Source: Paenibacillus kribbensis (GTDB taxonomy: Bacteria; Bacillota; Bacilli; Paenibacillales; Paenibacillaceae). Taken from it: a stretch of DNA of 64,000 nt. Where the stretch lies: contig NZ_CP020028.1 in NCBI RefSeq assembly GCF_002240415.1, positions 901,001 through 965,000 on the forward strand, written 5' to 3'. The notes under the pieces are model-generated. The model saw only the letters and a list, made by a program, of their open reading frames with translations. It made no database searches and was not told where the DNA came from. Both the position numbers and the translations under genes were made by a program. Shown piece after piece: positions 7,606 to 16,073 of the stretch. Position 1 is the first letter of the stretch. Each line of letters opens with the position of its first letter.

Positions 7606-9615
7606 TTAACCCCAGCCTAATAACCTGCCACACTGATAGATCACAACGGCAATGAGATACGCAACGGTCAAAGGATAGATCACAGAGAATCCGGTCCAGC
7701 GCCACGAAAGGGTTTCTTTACGAATGACCGCTACCGTAGCCAGACATGGTACATACAACAGAATGAACACCATGAAGCTAAAAGAGGCTAACGGCGTAAA
7801 GGCATGCCTTACTTGCATTTCTAGTCCCTGCATGTCCGGAACGTGGTAAATGATATTCATCGTCGATACCACGACCTCCTTGGCCATAAAGCCTGTGAGC
7901 AGGGACGCCCCTGCTTGCCAGGTGCCAAAACCGAGAGGAGCCAATATGGGCGCAAACCATCCTCCAATCGTGGCGAGCAGGCTGTCATCCATTTCGGCAC
8001 CGAAGCCCTGTGGTCCGAAATTGGACAACAGCCAGATGCCGACGGAGCCGGCAAGAATAATCGTTCCGGCCTTGCGGACGAAGCCCTTGACCTTTTCCCA
8101 TGTGCTGCGAAACAGGGTGAGAGCTTGCGGTATCCGATAGGGAGGGAGCTCGACGATGAAGAGGGACGGCTCGCCCGACAAAATGGATACCTTGGAAAAA
8201 ATTTTGGCAAGTATGAGCGACACGGTAATTCCTAGCACGTACATCAGCATGATAACGCTGGCCGCATGTGTCGGGAAAAACACTCCCGTGAACAACGCAT
8301 ATACCGGCAGGCGGGCCGAACATGACATAAATGGCACCAGCAGCGTTGTAATAAGGCGTTCTCTGGGCTGCTCAATGGTGCGTGCCGCCATAATCGCCGG
8401 AACATTGCAGCCAAATCCGATGATAAAGGGAATGAAGCTTTTCCCGTTCAAGCCAACAGCCTGCATCAGCCGATCCATTAATATCGTGACCCGTGCCATA
8501 TATCCGGAATCCTCAATCACCGAGATGATCAAGAATAAAATAGCGATCTGAGGCAGAAACACGAGTACGCCCCCGACGCCCGCCACGATGCCGTCCACGA
8601 CCAGACTTTGTGTAAAAGCAGATGCATTCAATTGCACGAGCACTTCCGAAATCCAGCTGCTTAGTGTCTCTGAAAAGAATCCGTCCAGCATATCTGAAAG
8701 GACCGTACCTGCCCAATCGAAGGTAAACTTGAAGGTAGCGTACATCAGCAGCAAAAAGATCGGAAGCCCCAGATATCGATGGGTTAGCACTGCGTCCAGC
8801 TTATCTGTCAGACTGTGTGGCTTGAACCTGGAGGTGTCGAGCGCCTTGGTGCACAGGTCAGCGATCCATGCTGCACGTACAGAACGGATATGCTGGGCAG
8901 GGGTGGCTGCATAGCCTTCGCCGAGAAGATCTTCCCCGCAACGCTGGATACGTGCAGTTACCTTTTCACGCTGCACCTCAGTGGTCATCCATTCCATAAC
9001 GACAGGATTGTTTTCCAGACATTGCAGTGCGGCCCATCGCAGTTGCGGTATAGGTGCATCCGTCAGCAGGCTGCTGATATCCGTAATGGCGGCTTCGACG
9101 GCGGGGCCGTAATCCAGTTGGAAATTATTCGATGTACGCCGTACCTCTCGAAGAGTGGCGAGCATTTGCTTGCTTCCGCTGCCTGTGCGAGCCACCATCG
9201 GAATAATAGGAACGTTCAATTGCTCAGCCAGCAATTCTTTGTTTACGCAAAGACCTGTCGCATCGGCTACGTCGGTCATGTTGAGGCCGAGTACAAGCGG
9301 GCGTCCATACTCCAGTAGCTGTACGGTCAGATACAGATTTCGCTGGAGCTGGGAGGCATCCACGATGTTAATGAGGGCCGCGGGCGGTTCCTCCAGCAAA
9401 TACCGAGTTGCGACACCCTCATCCAGCGAAAGTGGAAGCAAGGAATAGGCACCCGGTAAATCCACCAAAACGGCAGACTTGTCGCGCAGAAGCCCTGTTT
9501 TCTTTTCCACCGTGACCCCGGACCAGTTGCCTACCTCAGCATAGGTACGAGTCAGCTTGTTGAATAATGAGGTTTTTCCTGTGTTGGGATTGCCGAACAG
9601 AGCGATCATGTCCAT
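7606..9615 (-). CDS. feoB: Ferrous iron transporter B
   Basis: A 669-residue inner-membrane Fe2+ importer with an N-terminal GTPase. G1 is GNPNTGKT (8-15), G3 is DLPG (52-55) and G4 is NMTD (112-115). The G-protein region is followed by a linker and the polytopic domain with its duplicated Nucleoside_recog/Gate segments (e.g. PFIIGFGCNVPAI, PFMSCSARLPVY). The ATG at 9615 lies nine bases after GGAGGT; the frame is open further upstream, but that part overlaps feoA. The feoA stop overlaps the feoB start by ten bases, indicating translational coupling. A Fur box precedes the operon. Confidence 0.97.
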   Translation of the reverse strand: MDMIALFGNPNTGKTSLFNKLTRTYAEVGNWSGVTVEKKTGLLRDKSAVLVDLPGAYSLLPLSLDEGVATRYLLEEPPAALINIVDASQLQRNLYLTVQLLEYGRPLVLGLNMTDVADATGLCVNKELLAEQLNVPIIPMVARTGSGSKQMLATLREVRRTSNNFQLDYGPAVEAAITDISSLLTDAPIPQLRWAALQCLENNPVVMEWMTTEVQREKVTARIQRCGEDLLGEGYAATPAQHIRSVRAAWIADLCTKALDTSRFKPHSLTDKLDAVLTHRYLGLPIFLLLMYATFKFTFDWAGTVLSDMLDGFFSETLSSWISEVLVQLNASAFTQSLVVDGIVAGVGGVLVFLPQIAILFLIISVIEDSGYMARVTILMDRLMQAVGLNGKSFIPFIIGFGCNVPAIMAARTIEQPRERLITTLLVPFMSCSARLPVYALFTGVFFPTHAASVIMLMYVLGITVSLILAKIFSKVSILSGEPSLFIVELPPYRIPQALTLFRSTWEKVKGFVRKAGTIILAGSVGIWLLSNFGPQGFGAEMDDSLLATIGGWFAPILAPLGFGTWQAGASLLTGFMAKEVVVSTMNIIYHVPDMQGLEMQVRHAFTPLASFSFMVFILLYVPCLATVAVIRKETLSWRWTGFSVIYPLTVAYLIAVVIYQCGRLLGWG

Positions 9616-9851
9616 GTTGGGACGACCTCCAATTGCTTCACTTGATTTTGACGGAGGCCGATCAATTGACCGTTGCATTCAATGACAATAGGACCGCCCA
9701 ACAAACTGATTTTTTTTAATCGTATAATAGAACCTTCGTCAATGCCCATGTCCGTTAGACGGCGGCGCAATGAGGGATGGAGAGAGGCAAGGGATTGCAA
9801 ACGCACAGTCTGGCCCATTGGTATACGAAGGAGAGAGATATGTTCTGGCAT
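9606..9851 (-). CDS. feoA: Ferrous iron transport protein A
   Basis: An 81-residue SH3-like protein with the FeoA pattern: a G(Q/E)xVRLxSL strand near 14-22, RRRLTDMGIDEGSII near 30-43, and a GGPIVIECNGQLIGLR strand pair. It acts on the cytosolic side of FeoB. ATG 9851 has AAAGG upstream; longer frames to 9914 run into the Fur box and are rejected. First gene of feoA-feoB-Cys-rich protein. Confidence 0.93.
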   Translation of the reverse strand: MPEHISLLRIPMGQTVRLQSLASLHPSLRRRLTDMGIDEGSIIRLKKISLLGGPIVIECNGQLIGLRQNQVKQLEVVPTWT

Positions 9852-9876
9852 GGTGCTCAGCCTTTCCGATGTAGAA

Positions 9877-9891
9877 TGAGAATCAATATCA
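9877..9891 (-). promoter_or_regulatory. Fur box upstream of feoA
   Basis: TGAGAATCAATATCA fits the 7-1-7 Fur consensus TGATAATNATTATCA with one mismatch per half. It lies 26 bases upstream of the feoA start, indicating iron-dependent repression. Confidence 0.82.
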
Positions 9892-10131
9892 TTTACTTCC
9901 AATGCAAGTACCATATCATAAGAAGTGCTTTGTTGCTGTGATAAAATTCTCTGAGAGCGATATTTGTACCTGTTGCTCCGTTGTTATAAAGGTGGGCATG
10001 GTGTCACAACTTGTCTGTAGCCAGGTGTCTTACTCGTCTGCAACCGACAAAACTAGAGCGTTTGGGGCAACTGTTTTTATGGTAAGATAGAGCTGTTAAC
10101 AACTATGTTAAGAAGGGCAGGAACGCTCTGT

Positions 10132-11259
10132 ATGAACAGAAAAATCGGGGTTAGGCTTGTAAAATGTCTGGTTGCAGGTGCAGCGCTGGCTGTGTTGCTG
10201 CCGCAGGCTGTGGAGTGGGGCAACAGTGTATATGCGGCGTCGGTCAAGCCGACTTCATCCGTATCGTCGCAGCAGCTTCAGAATAAGCTTTTACAGGCCA
10301 TGGATACACGGAGTGAAACGCTGACCTTTACATATCAAGGGCGGGTGAACGGTCTCAAGCAGCAGCTGGAGACGGCCATTCAACAGGCCATGGAGAGCGA
10401 TCCGTATGTGAATTATACGATCAAAAGCTATGCATTCAGCTATACTGGCACTACCACGTCCGCTGAGGTCACGATTCGTTTGAGCTACCGTGAAACGAAG
10501 GAACAGACGGCCTACGTGAATAGCACCGTTCAATCCGTGCTGGGGGATATCATTACGAAGGGCATGACCGATCATGAGAAGGTGAAGGCCATTCATGACT
10601 GGATTGTGGTTCGTCTGAAATACGATGAAACACAACAAAAGTATACAGCCTACGATGGTCTGAAAACCGGGAGCACCGTCTGTCAGGGATATTCCTTGCT
10701 AGCCTACAAAATGCTGGAACGCGCAGGGATTACGAACCGGATTGTAGAAGGAAGAGCAGGGGGCCAGCTGCATGCATGGAATCTTGTTTTGCTGGATGGT
10801 CACTGGTATCACATGGATACGACCTGGGATGATCCAACCCCGGATCGCGGGAACGAGGTAAGCACTTCCTATTATCTGCTGACCGACATCGAAATGCGCC
10901 GGGACCACTCATGGGTTAAACCGTATCCTCAGGCGAACACATCGTACCGGCAAACCTTATCAGCAATGATCGCTGCGGGAGGACCGAAGGCCGCTGTGTA
11001 TCAAAAGCTGTATAATAACCTGGAATACCCGCTCCAGGACGGCAAGGGTTTGGTTAAATCATCGGCCGACATCAAGGAGCAGGTTCGCACGGCTATAAAT
11101 AAAGGCGGGGCGACGCTTACCTTCGGATATCAGGGGACAGAGCGAAGCCTCAAGGAAGATTTGCAGCCATTATATCAGCTCGGTTTGAAGTCCATCTCCT
11201 ATCAGATTACGAATTTAGGCAGTACCGGGAATCTTCGTGTAACGTTGAAATGGACCTAA
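10132..11259 (+). CDS. Secreted transglutaminase-like protein (paralog 2)
   Basis: A 375-residue paralog of the protein at 6152, collinear over its whole length. It has the signal-type N terminus ending near VYAAS, the flanking modules, and the transglutaminase-like core with C184 (TVCQGYS), H214 (LHAWN) and D229 (HMDTTWDDP). The two copies enclose the convergent/divergent feo operon, so a duplication with feo between them, or feo insertion, is possible. ATG 10132 follows AAGGGCAGGA. The substrate is not evident. Confidence 0.85.
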   Translation: MNRKIGVRLVKCLVAGAALAVLLPQAVEWGNSVYAASVKPTSSVSSQQLQNKLLQAMDTRSETLTFTYQGRVNGLKQQLETAIQQAMESDPYVNYTIKSYAFSYTGTTTSAEVTIRLSYRETKEQTAYVNSTVQSVLGDIITKGMTDHEKVKAIHDWIVVRLKYDETQQKYTAYDGLKTGSTVCQGYSLLAYKMLERAGITNRIVEGRAGGQLHAWNLVLLDGHWYHMDTTWDDPTPDRGNEVSTSYYLLTDIEMRRDHSWVKPYPQANTSYRQTLSAMIAAGGPKAAVYQKLYNNLEYPLQDGKGLVKSSADIKEQVRTAINKGGATLTFGYQGTERSLKEDLQPLYQLGLKSISYQITNLGSTGNLRVTLKWT

Positions 11260-11308
11260 TCCATCTTGCAGTAAAAAAGCTACACTACTAAAGGAGTATT
11301 TTATTGAT

Positions 11309-12691
11309 ATGCACAAGCGTTCCTTTACTTATCTGCTTGGCACCCAGACCATGTCAAATGCGGCCGATATTCTTTATATTATGGCACTTGTATCGCTCGT
11401 TTTTCATGAGACGGATTCGATCTTTTCCTCGGTGCTCGTTCCGTTGCTGCGGATGGGAGCACAGATGATTAGCGGCTTTTTGGCACCGCTGATTTTGGCC
11501 CGATTCCAGCTGCCTTTTATTTTATTCGTTTCCCAGCTTGGGCAACTGGCTTTCTTTGCTGTTCTGCTGGGCCACCTGTGGTTAGCGGGCACGGAGCCGA
11601 TATGGGTGATCGTATTTACGATGGTAGCAGCCATGTCTTTTCTGGACGGCTGGACTACACCTGCACGTAATGCGTTGATTCCTCGTCTTGCCTCCGGCGA
11701 AGAGCTGATGCGGGCAAACAGTTTTGTATCCGTCAGCGATCAGACGGTACAACTAGCGGGCTGGGGGCTTAGTGGCGTGCTTGTAGCCATGCTGGGCTCT
11801 GAAAAGACACTGCTGGTGGCCGGCGGACTATATATGATAGCCCTGATGTTCACCAGCCTGATCCGAGATCCATTAGAGGGCAAGGCTCATTACTTGCTGC
11901 AGCCCGCAACACGGGTACGAAGTGGGGAGGATTTAGCGTCCGAGGCTGTATCTGAGTCGGGGCAAGGACATTATGACCTGCCTCCCGTACAGCTGGAAGA
12001 AATGCTTCATGGCCCGGAGTCGGAAAGCCCGGCGTTACCTCCAAAGCGTAAAAAAGAAATATTGCGTGAAGGCTGGAGCCTTATCGGAGCCAGTCGAAGG
12101 CTCAAAGCTCTTATTTTCATGGATATGATTGACTTGCTGGGGGGATCCGTGTGGGTCGGCGCGTTCACGCTTGCTTTCGCTCAGCAGGTTCTGCACAAGA
12201 GCGAGGCATGGTGGGGATACATTAATGCAGCGTATTTTGCGGGCGCGATCGGTGGAGGCATCGTTGTCCTCGCCTGCGTCAAGCATTTGCAGCCCAGACT
12301 GCTGCCCGCCATGCTGGCGGGGATGGCAGGCTACGGCCTGCTGACAGCCTGGTATGCGCTGAACACATTACCGCCGCTGACGCTGCTTATCGTGTTGTTG
12401 ATGGGATTGCCTGCGGAAATGTCGGTCGTATCCCGCCGCACGATGATGCAAATGAGCGTGTCTGTGCATGATTTGCCTAAGGTACTGTCGGCCCAGGCCA
12501 CATTGACCAGTCTGACCTTTTGCATTTCGCTGCTCTTAATGGGCTGGATTGCAGATCATCTGGGCATCGTTAATTTGTACTTGTTTTCCTCATTATTGAC
12601 ACTGATCGCTGTAATTTATGGCATCTTCACTCGACGTGCCTTAGATATGTCTTTAACAGCTGCAGTAGCCGCAGCTCCTTCCTCCAAATAA
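11309..12691 (+). CDS. MFS transporter
   Basis: A 460-residue polytopic membrane protein of the major facilitator type, with about 11-12 hydrophobic helices and a long hydrophilic central loop (about 190-250) separating the two halves. The first helices begin SFTYLLGTQTMSNAADILY, like MFS proteins of the drug- or siderophore-export group. The substrate cannot be told. ATG 11309 lies 12 bases after AAAGGAG, slightly far. It is 49 bases downstream of the transglutaminase gene without a terminator between, so they may be cotranscribed. Confidence 0.8.
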   Translation: MHKRSFTYLLGTQTMSNAADILYIMALVSLVFHETDSIFSSVLVPLLRMGAQMISGFLAPLILARFQLPFILFVSQLGQLAFFAVLLGHLWLAGTEPIWVIVFTMVAAMSFLDGWTTPARNALIPRLASGEELMRANSFVSVSDQTVQLAGWGLSGVLVAMLGSEKTLLVAGGLYMIALMFTSLIRDPLEGKAHYLLQPATRVRSGEDLASEAVSESGQGHYDLPPVQLEEMLHGPESESPALPPKRKKEILREGWSLIGASRRLKALIFMDMIDLLGGSVWVGAFTLAFAQQVLHKSEAWWGYINAAYFAGAIGGGIVVLACVKHLQPRLLPAMLAGMAGYGLLTAWYALNTLPPLTLLIVLLMGLPAEMSVVSRRTMMQMSVSVHDLPKVLSAQATLTSLTFCISLLLMGWIADHLGIVNLYLFSSLLTLIAVIYGIFTRRALDMSLTAAVAAAPSSK

Positions 12692-12695
12692 AACA

Positions 12696-12794
12696 AAAAG
12701 CCCGTCTCCGGGCATCTATAGGTAAACATGCGACTGAGCGTTCTGGGACCAGAATGAACAGCATGTTTTCCATGATATGTGGAGACGGGCTTTT
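12696..12794. terminator. Long nested bidirectional terminator
   Basis: Arms AAAAGCCCGTCTCC (12696-12709) and GGAGACGGGCTTTT (12781-12794) pair perfectly across a 71-base loop. The loop itself has nested pairs (AAACATGC with GCATGTTT, TTCTGG with CCAGAA). It separates convergent genes and has T/A runs for both strands. Confidence 0.82.
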
Positions 12795-12801
12795 TACTAT
12801 T

Positions 12802-14268
12802 TTATTTATTCGCAGAAGCATCTGAGCTCAAATCACATTCTTTTAATGGAACGACCTTGGTACGTTTGATCCATTTGTAGCCAAACCACAGAATAAGGAA
12901 CAGTGGCACACTCATGTACGTAGCAATCATCGTTTTCCAGTCGATCTCCTGTCCGGTGAAGGCATCCGCACCTTGCCCGATAATAACGATGATACACAGC
13001 GCGAAGGCGAACAACGGCCCAAACGGGAACCAGCGTGCTGTGTATGGCAGCTCACTCAGACTATGCCCCTGTGCCATAAAGGCACGACGGAAACGATAGT
13101 GACTGACCGCAATACCGACCCACGTAATAAACCCGCACATTCCGGAGGCATTTAGCAGCCAGTTGTAGACGACACCATCCCCGTACAGAGAGGCAAGAAA
13201 GGCCAGCATACCGACTGCAGTCGTGATCAGCAAGGCATTCATAGGAATGCCGCGTCGATTGACGTGTCCGAGGAAGCGGGGAGCTTTGCCTTCGCGTGCC
13301 AGAGCAAACAGCACACGTGTTGCTGCGTACATCCCCGAGTTGCCTGCTGACAATACGGAGGTCAAAATAACGGCGTTCATGACAGAGGCGGCAATCGCAA
13401 GCCCGGCTTTTTCAAACACAAGCGTAAACGGACTGACTCCAATGTCGCTGATATCTCCCCGCAGCAGGTTCGGATTCGTATACGGAATAATCAATCCAAT
13501 GACGAGAATCGCCAGAATATAAAAGAACAGGATGCGCCAAAAGATTTGGCGAATGGCCCGCGGCACATTTTCACGCGGATTTTCGCTTTCTCCAGCCGCT
13601 ACCCCGATCAGCTCTGTTCCCTGAAAGGAAAAGCCTGCAGCCATGAATACACCCAATACGGCGAAGAATCCGCCATGGAACGGAGCGTCTCCGACCGTGA
13701 AGTTGGCGAAGCCAACCGCCGGGCCACCCATAATGCCGAAGATCATTAGCACACCCACAGCCAAAAAGATGACCACAGTCACAATTTTAATCATGGCAAA
13801 CCAGTATTCAGATTCGCCATAGCCTTTGACGGTCAACGCGTTCAGCGTAAAGATGACGGCCAAAAATAGCAGACTCCACCAGGCGGAGTGACTTTCCGGG
13901 AACCAGTATTTGATCAGCACTGTTGCTGCCGCCAGTTCGGCGGCAATCGTCACCGCCCAGTTATACCAGAAGTTCCAGCCCATGGCGAAACCGAAAGCCG
14001 GATCAACAAAGCGACCTGCATAGGTGTTAAAAGAGCCGGATTCAGGCATGAATGTAGCCAATTCACCGAGGCTGGTCATCAGGAAGTAGACCATGAGTCC
14101 GACTGCAGCATAGGCCAGCAGGGCTCCGCCGGGTCCGGCTTCGGCAACCGCGCCTCCGCTGGCGAGGAACAGGCCTGTTCCGATGGAACCCCCGAGGGCG
14201 ATCATCGTCATATGTCGGGCTTTGAGACTTTTCCGCAAGGTTGCGTCAGGTGTTGCTTTGTGTTGCAC
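12802..14268 (-). CDS. lysP: Lysine-specific amino acid permease
   Basis: A 488-residue APC-superfamily permease with 12 predicted helices. It matches LysP: RHMTMIALGGSIGTGLF at the N terminus, GPGGALLAYAAVGLMVYFLM, GWNFWYNWAVTIAAEL and SEYWFAMIK. The GTG at 14268 is preferred because AAGGAG lies nine bases upstream; upstream in-frame ATGs overlap or precede that site. The mRNA leader holds a lysine riboswitch and terminator, which independently supports lysine as substrate. Length is close to that of E. coli LysP. Confidence 0.92.
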   Translation of the reverse strand: MQHKATPDATLRKSLKARHMTMIALGGSIGTGLFLASGGAVAEAGPGGALLAYAAVGLMVYFLMTSLGELATFMPESGSFNTYAGRFVDPAFGFAMGWNFWYNWAVTIAAELAAATVLIKYWFPESHSAWWSLLFLAVIFTLNALTVKGYGESEYWFAMIKIVTVVIFLAVGVLMIFGIMGGPAVGFANFTVGDAPFHGGFFAVLGVFMAAGFSFQGTELIGVAAGESENPRENVPRAIRQIFWRILFFYILAILVIGLIIPYTNPNLLRGDISDIGVSPFTLVFEKAGLAIAASVMNAVILTSVLSAGNSGMYAATRVLFALAREGKAPRFLGHVNRRGIPMNALLITTAVGMLAFLASLYGDGVVYNWLLNASGMCGFITWVGIAVSHYRFRRAFMAQGHSLSELPYTARWFPFGPLFAFALCIIVIIGQGADAFTGQEIDWKTMIATYMSVPLFLILWFGYKWIKRTKVVPLKECDLSSDASANK

Positions 14269-14345
14269 GTTCAAACACTCCTTCATGAAATTGTATTTCA
14301 TGTCAGGGCAAGAGCCAGAAGGAGGGGGAAGTATATAAATCAAAA

Positions 14346-14375
14346 GACCGCAGGAAATACGCCTGCGGTCTTGTC
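14346..14375 (-). terminator. Riboswitch expression-platform terminator of lysP
   Basis: On the minus strand AAGACCGCAGG pairs with CCTGCGGTCTT around a short loop and is followed by TTGATTTAT. It lies directly downstream of the lysine aptamer and 78 bases before the lysP start, so it is read as the regulated terminator. Confidence 0.85.
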
Positions 14376-14401
14376 TATGCATTCCGCACCATACCTTCTT
14401 C

Positions 14402-14606
14402 TATAACAAGATAGCTCAACACACGTGTCTGTGTCAGGACATCGCGTGACAGTTCTGCTCCTTTCGGTCAGCAGCCCCAGCATTCGGAGTATTTACAAAG
14501 AGTCAGCTCCGCATACTTCGGCGGGTGTACCTTTCCACTGGAATCACAGACGGCTCTTGGCGTCTCCTCCGGTGTACTGATTACATCCGCGACCTCTACC
14601 TCATCA
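14402..14606 (-). ncRNA. Lysine riboswitch (L-box)
   Basis: Read on the minus strand, the leader shows the conserved lysine-aptamer blocks in order: AGAGGTCGCG...AATCAGTA, then GTGGAAAGG...GCCGAAG, then ATGCTGGGGCTGC, then CTGTCACG and a closing GAGCTATCTTG. The 5' TGAGGTAG and 3' CTATCTTG segments pair (with G-U wobble) to form P1. These correspond to the Bacillus lysC leader. With bound lysine, the downstream terminator should form and shut off the permease. Confidence 0.9.
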
Positions 14607-14660
14607 TAAAACAGGGTTGATGAGGTGTATGACATGATATTTTATTGTATAGCGAACTAC

Positions 14661-14690
14661 AGTATATCGTACCTGTACATCTTCTGACAA
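14661..14690 (-). promoter_or_regulatory. lysP leader promoter
   Basis: On the minus strand TTGTCA (14685-14690) and TATACT (14661-14666) are 18 bases apart, about 55 bases upstream of the riboswitch aptamer. Confidence 0.65.
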
Positions 14691-14728
14691 TCGACAATTT
14701 TTTGAATTTGCCGCTGTAAAGTATAAAA

Positions 14729-15862
14729 TCATGAATTGCGCTTGGCCATCTGCTGCCAGACTGTGCCTGCGGCCTGCTCGCCTGACTCGATGCGCTCCAG
14801 CGCCATTTTAGCCTGCAGACTGACCTCGAATTCGGGGTCATCGACAGCCTTCTCCAGCGCGTCACGCGCCTCCTCGGTCCCGACCTCGTATAAAAAACGG
14901 GCCGCCCGCCAGCGAACCAGCTTGCTGCTATCCGACAGCGCTTCAATCATCGCACCGGTAGCGACCGGATCACCGATGTCCGACAGCGTGTCGCCTGCGG
15001 TACGGCGCACCGCGGCGGAAGGATCGCGCAGCGCCTCGGCCAGCAGCTCCATCGCCTCCGGTGAGCGGATATCGCCCAGATAGACGACACCCAGCCGCCG
15101 CAGCTGCATTTTGTCGTCATGCAGCGCTTGCCGGATAAGCGGCAAGCGCTCGGGTGTCGGCTCCAGCCGATCCAGCGCAGCGTAGCGTGTGCGCCAATCC
15201 TCGTGCTGCAGGGCCTGCTCCAGCTCGGCATCGCTCCATTCGCGGCGTTCCTCCACGAATTCGCTGTTGTTCGCGCCGTGGGCAATCGCCTGCTGGATAA
15301 TCTGCTCCAGCCGTTCCTGCGGAAAGGCGGCTTCCAGCTCCTGCTCGACCTCGCGCGCAATATCCGGCAGCTCACCATAACGAACGCCGTAATCACTGAG
15401 CTTGCGCTCCTTGATCAGTGTAGCACTCGCTACACGCGTAACGGCTTGCACAAAGCGGTCGGACAAGGAAATCCGTTCCTCCTTCTGTCCCGCCTTAACC
15501 CGAATTTGCATCGGAAGGCCGCGGAAAAATTGCACAAAGACCTGTGCTTCGCCAAACGCTTCCCCGGAGGTTTCTTCCGGCAAATCCCAATTGGCGTCAG
15601 CGCCTTCCTCGCCCAGCTGATCCCGGACTTGACCCAGAATGGTAGACCAGTCTGCATTGCCTTTGCGGTCAAGGGCGACAAAATCCGTCGTGTGGAACAC
15701 GCTTTTGACCCCTTCAATGGCCAGCATGCGCCGGATGAATGGGGGGGCGGAACGCTCATTGTCCCGTGTATATGTTCTGCGGATACCTGCTTCCAGTCGT
15801 TCATCCAGATGCAGCATCATGGTGTTCGGACTGGGAGTCGGCTCGATAGATGTGATCTTCAT
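14729..15862 (-). CDS. CvfC-like protein: Nfu/NifU N-terminal domain plus HEAT repeats
   Basis: A 377-residue cytosolic protein. Residues about 1-85 have the Nfu N-terminal pattern (IEPTPSPNTMMLHLD and the VKSVFHTTDFVALDR strand). The C-terminal half (about 215-370) has HEAT-type helical repeats such as WRTRYAALDRL, AVRRTAGDTLSDIGD and LVRWRAARFLYEVG. This domain pairing is that of the conserved virulence factor C (CvfC) family of Firmicutes, whose biochemical role is unclear. The ATG at 15862 is 12 bases from AGGAGG. No conserved cysteines for an Fe-S scaffold are evident in the N-terminal domain. Confidence 0.82.
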   Translation of the reverse strand: MKITSIEPTPSPNTMMLHLDERLEAGIRRTYTRDNERSAPPFIRRMLAIEGVKSVFHTTDFVALDRKGNADWSTILGQVRDQLGEEGADANWDLPEETSGEAFGEAQVFVQFFRGLPMQIRVKAGQKEERISLSDRFVQAVTRVASATLIKERKLSDYGVRYGELPDIAREVEQELEAAFPQERLEQIIQQAIAHGANNSEFVEERREWSDAELEQALQHEDWRTRYAALDRLEPTPERLPLIRQALHDDKMQLRRLGVVYLGDIRSPEAMELLAEALRDPSAAVRRTAGDTLSDIGDPVATGAMIEALSDSSKLVRWRAARFLYEVGTEEARDALEKAVDDPEFEVSLQAKMALERIESGEQAAGTVWQQMAKRNS

Positions 15863-16011
15863 AGCTCGGTACAGCCTCCTGTTCAAAAGTTCTCCATATA
15901 TAGCTTATCTGTATTGTACCTCATTCTATGGATGTCTCCAAAGAGATAGTTTGTAATCTTGAGGGAAATGCAATGACATATTTCACATAAATCATATAAA
16001 CATGTCTGATG

Positions 16012-16055
16012 AAAGTTACTATAGCGCCACTGCGCAGTGGCACTATAGTAACTTT
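16012..16055. repeat. 44-bp near-perfect palindrome, possible terminator
   Basis: Two 22-base arms (16012-16033, 16034-16055) are complementary with a single mismatch and no spacer, centred on CTGCGCAG. It lies 18 bases beyond the stop of the minus-strand MFS gene, so it could end that transcript, but the following T-run is short. Confidence 0.7.
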
Positions 16056-16073
16056 TAAGTTCACTTTATAGCT

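Noticed and set aside
9902..10090. Small plus-strand frame between feoA and the second transglutaminase gene
   Set aside because: Cys-rich but without ribosome binding site, and it lies in the promoter region of the feo operon.
14402..14606. T-box leader considered for the permease
   Set aside because: The T-box core (AGGGTGGNACCGCG) is absent; the conserved blocks fit a lysine riboswitch.
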